DNA from: Fodinibius sp051746985
GTDB taxonomy: Bacteria > Bacteroidota > Rhodothermia > Balneolales > Balneolaceae
NCBI GenBank assembly: GCA_051746985.1
Contig: JBNJFP010000011.1
Location: 25,724-89,723, forward strand
Direction: 5' to 3'
Length of the DNA stretch: 64,000 nucleotides
Position numbers and translations under genes: made by a program. How positions within the stretch are numbered: position 1 is the stretch's first letter; every line of letters starts with the position of its first letter. Below the pieces are notes generated by a model. That model saw only the letters and a list, made by a program, of their open reading frames with translations, had not been told where the DNA came from and ran no database searches. This document shows positions 35,176 through 43,389 of the stretch, one piece after another.

Positions 35176-36423
35176 TTACATGTTGGCAATAATTTCATCT
35201 CCAAATTCAGAACATTTAAGTAGTGTGGCATCATCCATCAATCGTTCGAAATCGTATGTCACACGCTTGCTCGTAATTGCGGCTTCAAGGCCTTTCTCAA
35301 TTAAGTCTGCAGCTTCACCCCAGCCCAGATAGTTAAGCATGATAACGCCTGACAGAATTAGCGAGCCGGGATTTACTTTATCTTGTCCGGTGTATTTTGG
35401 AGCTGTACCATGAGTAGCCTCGAAAACGGCCAATCCAGTGTTATAATTGATGTTAGCGCCGGGGGCAATTCCGATCCCGCCCACACAGGCAGCAAGAGCA
35501 TCAGAAACGTAATCACCATTGAGGTTCATCGTAGCAATAACGTCGTATTCAGCTGGACGAGTTAAAATTTGCTGCAAAAAGGCATCGGCAATAGCATCCT
35601 TAATAACAATACCGTTAGGTAGCTTGCACCAAGGACCTTCGCCAATAACTTCGGCATCGTATTCTTCACGGGCCACTTCGTATCCCCAATCCTTGAAGCT
35701 TCCCTCGGTAAATTTCATGATATTTCCCTTGTGAACGAGTGTAACACTGTCTCGTCCCTCTTCAATGGCATAGTCGATAGCAGAACGAACCAGTCGTTTG
35801 GTTCCTTCCTCAGAAATCGGTTTAATGCCGAGAGAAGTAGTATCAGGGAAACGAATTTGATCAACACCCATTTCATTGATCAAAAAGTCTTTCAATTTTT
35901 TGTTTTCAGGGGTGCCGGTCTGATATTCGATGCCGGCATAAATATCCTCTGTATTTTCACGGAAAATAACCATATCGGTTTTTTCGGGATGCTTGACCGG
36001 GCTCGGCGTTCCCTGGTAATATTTAACAGGTCGCACGCAGGCAAACAGGTCTTTTGCTTGACGAATGGCCACATTTAACGATCGAATACCTCCGCCAACG
36101 GGGGTTGTTAATGGACCCTTAATAGCTACTTTATAATCTTCAATAGCGTTAAGGGTATCTTCTGGCAGCCATTGATCATCGCCATAGAAATCTACCGCCT
36201 TTTCTCCGGCATAAATTTCAAACCATTCAATCTTTTTTTTGCCATCATAGGCTTTTTCAACAGCACTATCTAAGACCTTTCGCATAGTTGGCGTAATATC
36301 AATACCGATACCATCACCCTCTATAAAAGGAATGATCGGATTATCACCAACAACCAACGATCCATCGGCTTCTACTTTGATCTTGGTACCACTTTCGGGG
36401 GGTGTGATTTTGTCGTAACTCAT
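35176..36423 (-). CDS. icd: NADP-dependent isocitrate dehydrogenase
   Basis: 415 residues from ATG 36423. The frame runs 39 codons further upstream, but the family size (E. coli 416) and the MSYDKITPP start favour the shorter form. It oxidises isocitrate to 2-oxoglutarate in the TCA cycle. The substrate loop is GGIRSLNVAIRQAKDLFACV, with RENTEDIYAGIEY after it. NADP use is indicated by ATHGTAPKYTGQDKVNPGS, where the Lys-Tyr pair that contacts the 2'-phosphate in E. coli is kept. The Ser in the SLNVAIRQ loop corresponds to the AceK phosphorylation site; no aceK is here. Confidence 0.97.
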   Translation of the reverse strand: MSYDKITPPESGTKIKVEADGSLVVGDNPIIPFIEGDGIGIDITPTMRKVLDSAVEKAYDGKKKIEWFEIYAGEKAVDFYGDDQWLPEDTLNAIEDYKVAIKGPLTTPVGGGIRSLNVAIRQAKDLFACVRPVKYYQGTPSPVKHPEKTDMVIFRENTEDIYAGIEYQTGTPENKKLKDFLINEMGVDQIRFPDTTSLGIKPISEEGTKRLVRSAIDYAIEEGRDSVTLVHKGNIMKFTEGSFKDWGYEVAREEYDAEVIGEGPWCKLPNGIVIKDAIADAFLQQILTRPAEYDVIATMNLNGDYVSDALAACVGGIGIAPGANINYNTGLAVFEATHGTAPKYTGQDKVNPGSLILSGVIMLNYLGWGEAADLIEKGLEAAITSKRVTYDFERLMDDATLLKCSEFGDEIIANM

Positions 36424-36577
36424 GAATATGTAAGGAATAATGTTCGGATTAAATTTCGATATAAGTATAGTAAAAAAAATCCCCATCTGCAGGCTGCCAA
36501 GCCTCTTCGATTGGCAATAAATATTGAATGAAATTCTCATTATATTATGTTGTATTGTTAGAATCTCAGTTAAGTAA

Positions 36578-36790
36578 ATGGATGCTGCTATGATTAGAGG
36601 AATGTTTGGCTACCGACCCAAGAATAAAAAGTTCAACTACCAGTATCGGTATTACAATCCCGACAAAGAAATGAGTCGTCGTGAACGTATCCAGATCCGT
36701 CGTACCAGAAAGAAATATCATCAGGGACGTTCTGTGATGCTCTATGCGTTAGGGCTTTGTTTGGTCATTTATATTATGTATTTGTTGTAG
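36578..36790 (+). CDS. Small conserved membrane protein next to mutL
   Basis: 70 residues. The N-terminal half is strongly basic and aromatic (KKFNYQYRYYNPDKE, then RRERIQIRRTRKKY); the C-terminal 18 residues form one membrane helix. I recall similar small proteins with an FNYxPRYY motif beside mutL in Flavobacteriia, where some entries carry the carried-over name riboflavin synthase subunit beta. Nothing in this sequence supports a role in riboflavin synthesis. Position 95 bases before mutL, in the same direction, repeats that neighbourhood. The protein is probably an inner-membrane peptide with a cytoplasmic basic tail; function unknown. Confidence 0.75.
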   Translation: MDAAMIRGMFGYRPKNKKFNYQYRYYNPDKEMSRRERIQIRRTRKKYHQGRSVMLYALGLCLVIYIMYLL

Positions 36791-36885
36791 ATTTTACTCT
36801 TCAATAGCCAAATTAATCTTACATCCAGAGTGAGATTTTTGTATCATCCCGCCAATCCAAAAAAACAAAAAAGAAACGCAGGCAT

Positions 36886-38748
36886 TTGAGTCAGCAAACG
36901 GAATCTGAGCAATCCATAATACGGCAACTTCCTCCCGAGATTTCTAACAAAATTGCAGCCGGTGAGGTAATACAGCGCCCCAGCTCTGTGGTTAAAGAAC
37001 TGTTAGACAATGCTATTGATGCCGGGGCTGACCAGCTTAAAATCGTCATCCAAAATGCAGGACGTACGCTCATCCAAGTTATTGATAATGGCTGTGGGAT
37101 GGGACAAGAAGATATTCGACTCTGTTTTGAGCAGCATGCGACATCCAAAATTCAGGATGTAAATGACCTTTTTAAAGTCCGCACGCTGGGATTCCGCGGT
37201 GAGGCTATGGCGTCGATTGCTTCGGTATCACAAGTCACACTAAAGACCAAGCGTCCCGGTGATGAAATGGGCTATAAATACGAGGTCTCGGGCGGTGAAG
37301 AAAAATCGTTTGAGCCCGCCGCCGTTGAAAATGGTACCTCGGTAGCCGTTCGAAATCTTTTTTACAACGTACGGGCCAGACGACAGTTTTTAAAGACCGA
37401 TGCCACCGAATTTCGGCATATCCTAAAAACGATACAGCAGGCAGCCTTGGCCAATTCGGACCTGGGATTTGAGCTCATAGCTGACACTGACACTATTTAC
37501 GATCTGCCAAAAGATCAGAGTATCAAAGATCGCATCACCGATATGTTCGGCAAAAGCTATAAGGCCAGCCTCATCCATTTTCGGGAGGAAACCAGTTATT
37601 TGACGGTTCACGGGGTGTTGGCTGATCCCAAACTGACCAAGCGCAGCCGCGGCGAGCAGTTTCTGTTTGTAAATGGACGTCCCATACAGCATCGATATTT
37701 GACGCATATTATTCTCAATATTTATGATGCGTGGACTGGCGACAGAGATTATCCCTTTTTTGCCATATTCTTGGAAATTGACCCACAGCAGGTGGATGTG
37801 AATGTGCATCCTGCAAAAGAGGAAGTAAAGTTTGAGGATGAACGCAGCGTGATCAAGTTGACGAAATCAGTGGTAAAAAAAGCGTTGCACGAAGAATTTA
37901 TGGTACCCGATGTATCAGATGAGGATCGGAACCAATCAAAAAGTTTTGGCGGACCTAAAGGGTTTTCATCTGATTTTAATTTTGGAGGAGCCGCTAACAC
38001 ACAGAAAAATAAAGGGAAGGGAGAGCGTCCCGTAAAATTCCCATCCCGGATTAATTTTGATCGTTCCAGCCCACAGCGTGGTGATCAAAATAACTTTTCA
38101 AGCCAGCTGTATGATTTTGATGATGCAGACCAGGAACGTCAAGATGGCGAAAATAACAAACAGCAAAATCATCCCCAGCGCATGCGTGACCGTGGGTTTT
38201 GGCAGCTTCACGACCGCTATATTTTAACGCAGACGCGGTCGGGACTCTGCATGATTGACCAGCATGCGGCCCACAAACGTATTATTTATGAGAAGGCACT
38301 CAGTGCTACTGAAGCGGCTATTCCAAGTACGCAGCAGCTGCTTTTTGCGCAGACCATGGAATTTTCGGCCTCAGAATTTTCGCTGCTTGAAGAACTACAT
38401 CCTATTATTCAGCGCATGGGGTTTAACATCCAGTTGATGAGTGGCAATACAGCCATGATAAGCGGAGTGCCCGCCGATATTGATGTGGGGGATGAGCAGT
38501 CGGTATTAAAATCGATGTTGCACCAGTATCTTGAGCTGGATGGCAAATTTGAATTTGATGAGCGCCGTAAGCTGGCTATCGCTTTTGCTTCAAAGACGGC
38601 CATCCCTAAAGGAAAAAAGTTGAGCGATATGGAGATGGAAAACCTGCTGGATCAGCTTTTTGCCTGTGATAAGCCGTATCAAGATCCACTTGAAAAGCCA
38701 ACGTTGGAGTATATACCACTCGAAGATATCGAAACACGTTTTCGCTAA
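36886..38748 (+). CDS. mutL: DNA mismatch repair protein MutL
   Basis: 620 residues from a TTG at 36886; no ATG exists before the essential first motif. The GHKL ATPase has IAAGEV, ELLDNAIDAGA, IDNGCGM and GFRGEAMASIASVS. The transducer domain shows NGRPIQHRYL and VDVNVHPAKEEVKF. A Q/N-rich linker covers about 335-430. The C-terminal dimerisation domain carries IDQHAAHKRIIYEKAL. In endonuclease-proficient MutL the motif is DQHAxxExxxxE; here the first Glu is Lys. The final cysteine motif CPHGRP is also replaced (CDKPYQDPLEKPT). Strand-nicking activity may therefore be absent or rely on other residues. Confidence 0.96.
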   Translation: MSQQTESEQSIIRQLPPEISNKIAAGEVIQRPSSVVKELLDNAIDAGADQLKIVIQNAGRTLIQVIDNGCGMGQEDIRLCFEQHATSKIQDVNDLFKVRTLGFRGEAMASIASVSQVTLKTKRPGDEMGYKYEVSGGEEKSFEPAAVENGTSVAVRNLFYNVRARRQFLKTDATEFRHILKTIQQAALANSDLGFELIADTDTIYDLPKDQSIKDRITDMFGKSYKASLIHFREETSYLTVHGVLADPKLTKRSRGEQFLFVNGRPIQHRYLTHIILNIYDAWTGDRDYPFFAIFLEIDPQQVDVNVHPAKEEVKFEDERSVIKLTKSVVKKALHEEFMVPDVSDEDRNQSKSFGGPKGFSSDFNFGGAANTQKNKGKGERPVKFPSRINFDRSSPQRGDQNNFSSQLYDFDDADQERQDGENNKQQNHPQRMRDRGFWQLHDRYILTQTRSGLCMIDQHAAHKRIIYEKALSATEAAIPSTQQLLFAQTMEFSASEFSLLEELHPIIQRMGFNIQLMSGNTAMISGVPADIDVGDEQSVLKSMLHQYLELDGKFEFDERRKLAIAFASKTAIPKGKKLSDMEMENLLDQLFACDKPYQDPLEKPTLEYIPLEDIETRFR

Positions 38749-38810
38749 ATAATTAATTATTAGTTTTACTACACTTTATTTAAAACAGGCTTAGTGGTTT
38801 TTCTTTTTTA

Positions 38811-38818
38811 TATTTTTG
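38811..38818 (+). promoter_or_regulatory. Candidate -7 box for the DUF3524 glycosyltransferase gene
   Basis: TATTTTTG matches TAnnTTTG and lies 54 bases upstream of the ATG at 38872. The -33 region has no clear TTG, so support is partial. Confidence 0.4.
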
Positions 38819-38871
38819 CGCTATAAAAGCAAAGATTTAATGAAGTGTAGTAAAGCTTAACACATGTTTAT

Positions 38872-39812
38872 ATGAACATTCTGGCCGTAGAACCGTTTTT
38901 TAGCGGTTCTCACAAAGCTTTTTTAAAGGGATTAGAACAGTATTCCCGGCACAATATCATTCCAGTTAACCTAAGTTATAAGGGACGAAAGTGGCGGATG
39001 CATGGTAACTCGGTGGTTTTGGCTGGCATGGCTCAGGAAGTTGATCAGGATATTGACCTGCTGTTGGTGAGCAGCATGACCAATTTGCCCGCATTTCTGT
39101 CGTTGACTAATCCTCGCTTTGCCAATGTGCCAAAGGTGATGTATATGCACGAAAATCAGTTTACCCAACCCATGCCGGAGGGAGAGGAGCGTGACCAAAC
39201 CTATAGCTACCTCAACTACCTGAGTATGCTATCGGCCGACCGTCTTATTTTTTCCTCAAAGTTTCACCGCGATGACTTTTTAAAAGCATTACCGGAATTT
39301 TTGGAAAATTATCCTGATGACAAGTATTACTACCCGGTGGATAAAATTGCGGAAAAAAGTATGGTGCTATATCCCGGCTTAGATTTAAAACGCTTTGATG
39401 CTCAGCCCGATCAGCGCAAAGAGAATGATAACCCCGTGATTGTGTGGAACCAGCGATGGCAGTTCGATCGTAATCCCGCTATGTTTTTCCGGGTGCTCAA
39501 TCGCCTTGATGATATCGATCTCACCTTTGATCTTATTTTGGCGGGGGATACCCAGCATGAAAAACCTGAGGAATTCGAAAAAGCCTGGCAGCGCTACGGC
39601 CGACATATTACTCATTTCGGATATGTCGAAGACCGCGAAAATTATAGCCGATTGCTCCACAGTGGCGATATTGTCGTTTCCACGGCGACCTACGAGTTTT
39701 TCTGTGTGGCTATTATGGAGGCTATTTATTGCGGATGTCATCCGCTGGTGCCCAATCGATTGCATTATCCTGAATTGATTCCCGAAAGCTTGCACAAACC
39801 ACTGCTTCATGC
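38872..39812 (+). CDS. DUF3524 / tRNA-queuosine mannosyltransferase-like glycosyltransferase, 3' end lost in gap
   Basis: About 313 residues are visible before the assembly gap removes the end. The start NILAVEPFFSGSHKAFLKGL and the following YKGRKWRMHGNSVVLA are the hallmark of the DUF3524 N-terminal domain, shared with animal GTDC1, which mannosylates queuosine in tRNA. The GT-B C-terminal half begins near 170, with VIVWNQRWQFDRNP and an EFFCVAIME stretch that fits the retaining-GT E-x7-E pattern. Only the last ~50-60 residues should be missing. In bacteria the acceptor is not firmly known; modification of queuosine-containing tRNA is inferred from family. No queuosine gene is nearby. Confidence 0.85.
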
Positions 39813-39912
39813 NNNNNNNNNNNNNNNNNNNNNNNNNNNNNNNNNNNNNNNNNNNNNNNNNNNNNNNNNNNNNNNNNNNNNNNNNNNNNNNNNNNNNNNN
39901 NNNNNNNNNNNN
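39813..39912. other. Assembly gap of 100 N
   Basis: Exactly 100 unresolved bases, the usual placeholder for a scaffold join of unknown length. It cuts the end of the plus-strand glycosyltransferase gene and the end of the minus-strand E1 gene, which converge here. Additional genes may be hidden in it. Confidence 0.98.
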
Positions 39913-41309
39913 GAATGGAATGGTCCCGCACCAACGCCGGCTCCGTGTGGAGCACGAATAGTGATGTTGAGTGGAGGCATCCAGCGATACTGTCCCTTGG
40001 CAATATTGTTGATGATCTGGTTGAATCCACAGGAGATAAAATCAGCAAACTGCATTTCTACTACCGGTTTGAATCCCTCTAAAGCCAAACCCAGGGCACA
40101 ACCCAGTGCTCCAGCTTCAATAATAGGCGTATTGCGGATGCGCTCCTTGCCAAATTGCTCCACAAATCCCTCAGTAATTTTAAATACGCCACCGTATTCG
40201 GCAATATCCTGACCCATAATGATAAATTCCTCATCTTCCTCAAATGCCTGCCGGAGTGAAAACTGGATAGCATCAACAAATCGTTTTTCGGAAGTTGAAT
40301 TACTATCAGCTGTTTTATTAGGAAACGTAACAGGAGTAAAAATTCGTCCAGTTTGTTCTTCCAAATCAAAAACAGGATCGTCGGCTTCGAGGGCGCGATC
40401 CAACTCAGGTAGAAATGAGTCATCAACCTCGTTTTGAATGGCAGCTAATTCATCGTCCCCGGAAACAATATTTTCGGAAGTTAACCACTTGGCAAAGCGG
40501 TCGATGGGATCTTTTTCGCCCCATTTCTCAAACTTTTCATCGGGCACATAAAACGTACCGGAGGCTTCCTCATGTCCGCGCATGCGAAAGGTTTTGGCTT
40601 CAATAAAAGTAGGTCCGGTGGCAAGGGCGTGTTTTTTTGCTTCGGAGACGGCATTCATCACGGCAAAAACATCATTGCCGTCAATCTGCACGCCGCGCAT
40701 ACCGTAACCCTCTGCACGATCTACGAGATCATCGCTGGCGTATTGTTCTTTGGTAGGAGTGGATAGTCCATAGCCGTTGTTTTCGATCACAAAAATGACG
40801 GGCAGCTTCCACACCGCGGCCAAGTTCAGGGCCTCATGAAATTCGCCCTCGCTGGTCCCGCCATCCCCACAAAAACTGGCGGCAACGTAGCCTTCGTCGC
40901 GCAGTTTAGATGCCAGGGCCAATCCATCAGCAACGGGCATGGTGGCAGCCAGGTGTGAGATCATCCCCACAATGCGTTTTTCGGGCACGCCAAAATGAAA
41001 CGAGCGATCACGTCCGCCGGTAAAGCCGTCGGCCTTGCCCAAAAGCTGACAAAAGAGGGTATAGAGGTCAACGCCTCGCGTGGTAAAAAGTCCCAAATTT
41101 CGGTGCATGGGCAAAAGGTAATCCTGATCAGAAAGAGCAGTAGTAACGCCCACCGAAATGGCCTCTTGTCCCATCCCAGAAAACCACTTGCTGATTTTAT
41201 TTTGGCGAAGCAGTTTGAGCATGCGTTCTTCAATGCGACGGGGTAGAAGCAGGTTTTTATACAGGGAGAGCGCTTGCGATTCGGTGAGTTCTTTTTGCGG
41301 TTGAATCAT
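39913..41309 (-). CDS. Fused alpha-beta E1 component of a branched-chain/2-oxo acid dehydrogenase, 3' end lost in gap
   Basis: About 465 residues from ATG 41309 (a TTG one codon upstream is less likely). Residues 1-320 form the alpha part with the thiamine diphosphate motif GDGGTSEGEFHEALNLAA and the NN that closes it, and the family loop RMRGHEEASGT. After a linker (FTPVTFPNKTADSNSTSEKR) the beta part starts: QDIAEYGGVFKITEGF, then NTPIIEAGALGCALGLALEG and VVEMQFADFISCGFNQI. About 200 residues of the beta part should be missing in the gap. E1 decarboxylates 2-oxo acids and passes the acyl group to the lipoyl E2. Substrate (2-oxoisovalerate or pyruvate) is not certain; the fused form is typical of Bacteroidota branched-chain enzymes. 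Confidence 0.9.
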
Positions 41310-41531
41310 CAATGAATACGGTAAAGCATCTAAATTTGAAATTATAAATGAAGCCTAACATGCAGGAGTAAATCAATAATTGCAACTGCCAGTCAAATTT
41401 TTTTGAAAATTTAAACGCGGTATTAAATGGCTATAACAGATTTTTGACAAACCGGCTGTAATGAGATCTGGTTTATTGGTAAAACTCTGTGTATCCTCCG
41501 TGCAGCTTTTTGCAATAAAATTGTTGGACTT

Positions 41532-42434
41532 TTGCCTGATTCGCAACACAGATGGGCTTACTTTTATGTATTTCTCGGAGCGTCCTTATGGGGCATCATC
41601 GGTCTGTATATTGATGAGCTTTCCCGGGCCGGATTTAGCTCCCTACAAATTGTTACGCTCCGCGTCGCCTGCGCCTCGGTAATGCTTGTTGTTTTTGTGG
41701 GGATTAAAGATTCGAAGCTGTTAAAAATTGATGTTCGGGATGCCCTAAGTTTTATCGGTACCGGTATTTTTAGCGTCGTCTTTTTTAACTGGGCATATTT
41801 TACGGCTATTGGCGAAGTATCGCTTTCGGTGGCGGTAATTTTGCTCTACACCGGACCTGCTTTTGTGGTGATACTGTCGCGCCTTTTCTTTGGTGAGCCT
41901 ATGACCGCTCGCAAAATCGGAGCGCTCGTGCTAACGCTTTTGGGTTGTGTGTTAGTCATAAAAGTATTTCCCATTACGGCCGGTCATATTTCGTGGTATG
42001 GTATGCTTGTGGGGTTGGGATCCGGATTTGGTTACGCCCTTTACAGTATATTTGGCAAGTATGCCCTTAATAAATATCATCCGCTAACGGTTATCACATA
42101 CACATTTGTTTTTGCCTCGATTGCGCTGTTGCCGACCAGCGGAATCACCATAGAAGCCGGGCAACTGAGGGATTCTCAAGTATGGCTACAGATATTGGGA
42201 CTCGGCTTCTTTCCAACAGCATTGGCTTACTTTTTATACACATTGGGGCTGTCGATGATTGAAACCGGCAGGGCCTCCATAGCGGCGACCATTGAACCTG
42301 TTGTGGCGACTCTTCTTGGAATTTTTATCTTTGGTGAAACGCTAACCATGTATCAAATTTTTGGAATTCTATTGGTTCTTCTGGGCGTTATCTTGGTACA
42401 GTTGAAAAGCAGAAAGGCAAAATCAATCAAATAG
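41532..42434 (+). CDS. EamA/DMT-family membrane transporter
   Basis: 300 residues from a TTG start; no ATG occurs before the first membrane helix. Ten hydrophobic helices are arranged as two five-helix EamA halves. The first runs GASLWGIIGLYID through ALVLTLLGCVLVIKVFP; the second runs GSGFGYALYSIFGKYALNK through GILLVLLGVILVQLKS. The pattern PVVATLLGIFIFGETLT near the end is a family hallmark. Members export amino acids, metabolites or nucleotide precursors; the substrate here cannot be told. The DUF1499 gene starts four bases downstream, so the two share a transcript. Confidence 0.88.
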   Translation: MPDSQHRWAYFYVFLGASLWGIIGLYIDELSRAGFSSLQIVTLRVACASVMLVVFVGIKDSKLLKIDVRDALSFIGTGIFSVVFFNWAYFTAIGEVSLSVAVILLYTGPAFVVILSRLFFGEPMTARKIGALVLTLLGCVLVIKVFPITAGHISWYGMLVGLGSGFGYALYSIFGKYALNKYHPLTVITYTFVFASIALLPTSGITIEAGQLRDSQVWLQILGLGFFPTALAYFLYTLGLSMIETGRASIAATIEPVVATLLGIFIFGETLTMYQIFGILLVLLGVILVQLKSRKAKSIK

Positions 42435-42438
42435 TACA

Positions 42439-43188
42439 ATGTCAGACAATAAGATATCGAAATGGGTGTGGGGAAGCGTGGGATTTTCAATTACGGGCGC
42501 TGTGCTGTTAGTGCTTTCGGGATATGGGTATCAATGGGGATGGTGGGAGCTAAGTACGGCCTTGATTTGGCTCTTGCCGGGCAGCTCCATTCTGGCGCTG
42601 ATCGGTTTTGCATTGGCTATGGTTTTTGGCGCTTTGCGTCGTAATAATCCAAACGTAAAAGGAGTTGTTCCTGCGGCCATTGGATTAGTGTTGAGTATCG
42701 CGGTGATCAGCGTGATAGGATACTGGTTTGCCGAATCACAGCAATACCCGCCCATACATGATATTACTACCGATATCGAGAATCCACCTGAGTTCAAAGC
42801 GATTGTCCCGCTGCGGGCGGATGCCGCTAATGATACAACCTACGGAGATCAGGACAAAGCCGATATTCAGCGGGAGACTTACCCGGATATTGAAACGCTG
42901 TATTTGGATGTCGGATACGATCAAGCCTTTGATCGGGCCCTGGACGCTGCAAAACAGATGCCGTGGGAGGAGATCGTCACGCAGGATAAACAGGCGGGAC
43001 TTATCGAGGCGTACGACAAGTTGCCTTGGTTTGGTTTTATTGATGATGTGGTCATTCGCGTGGATTCCGCTGAAACGGACGATCGCAGCAAAATTGATGT
43101 GCGTTCCGTCTCTCGAATTGGCAAGGGAGATATAGGCGTCAACGCCCACCGCATTCACGATTATTTGGAGGCGGTGAAAAACCAGTAG
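42439..43188 (+). CDS. DUF1499 membrane protein
   Basis: 249 residues. Three membrane helices lie in the first ~100 residues (GSVGFSITGAVLLVLSGYGY, TALIWLLPGSSILALIGFAL, VVPAAIGLVLSIAVISVIGY). The C-terminal ~140 residues match the DUF1499 layout: YPPIHDITTDIENPPEF at the start and KIDVRSVSRIGKGDIGVNAHRI near the end. The biochemical role of DUF1499 is not established as far as I know. The gene follows the EamA carrier by four bases. A modest inverted repeat (about 43225-43250) lies after it but lacks a T-run. Confidence 0.88.
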   Translation: MSDNKISKWVWGSVGFSITGAVLLVLSGYGYQWGWWELSTALIWLLPGSSILALIGFALAMVFGALRRNNPNVKGVVPAAIGLVLSIAVISVIGYWFAESQQYPPIHDITTDIENPPEFKAIVPLRADAANDTTYGDQDKADIQRETYPDIETLYLDVGYDQAFDRALDAAKQMPWEEIVTQDKQAGLIEAYDKLPWFGFIDDVVIRVDSAETDDRSKIDVRSVSRIGKGDIGVNAHRIHDYLEAVKNQ

Positions 43189-43389
43189 CAGTTACACGCT
43201 GTGTATATTAATCGAAAAGCCCTTGCTGAATAAAGGGTTATTAGAAACGTATAGTTTTAACATTTGAATAGGCCCAAATAAATGTTCTAAGATCAATTAT
43301 CATCATTTTGATTGTTTACTTTTGTACGGTTTTTTCGGTTTTTGATATTCCTTGAAATTATAGCAGGCACACCGATCAAGCGAGGTATA

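Noticed and set aside
35176..36540. Longer isocitrate dehydrogenase starting at 36540
   Set aside because: The extra 39 residues have no family similarity and the ATG at 36423 matches the usual length.
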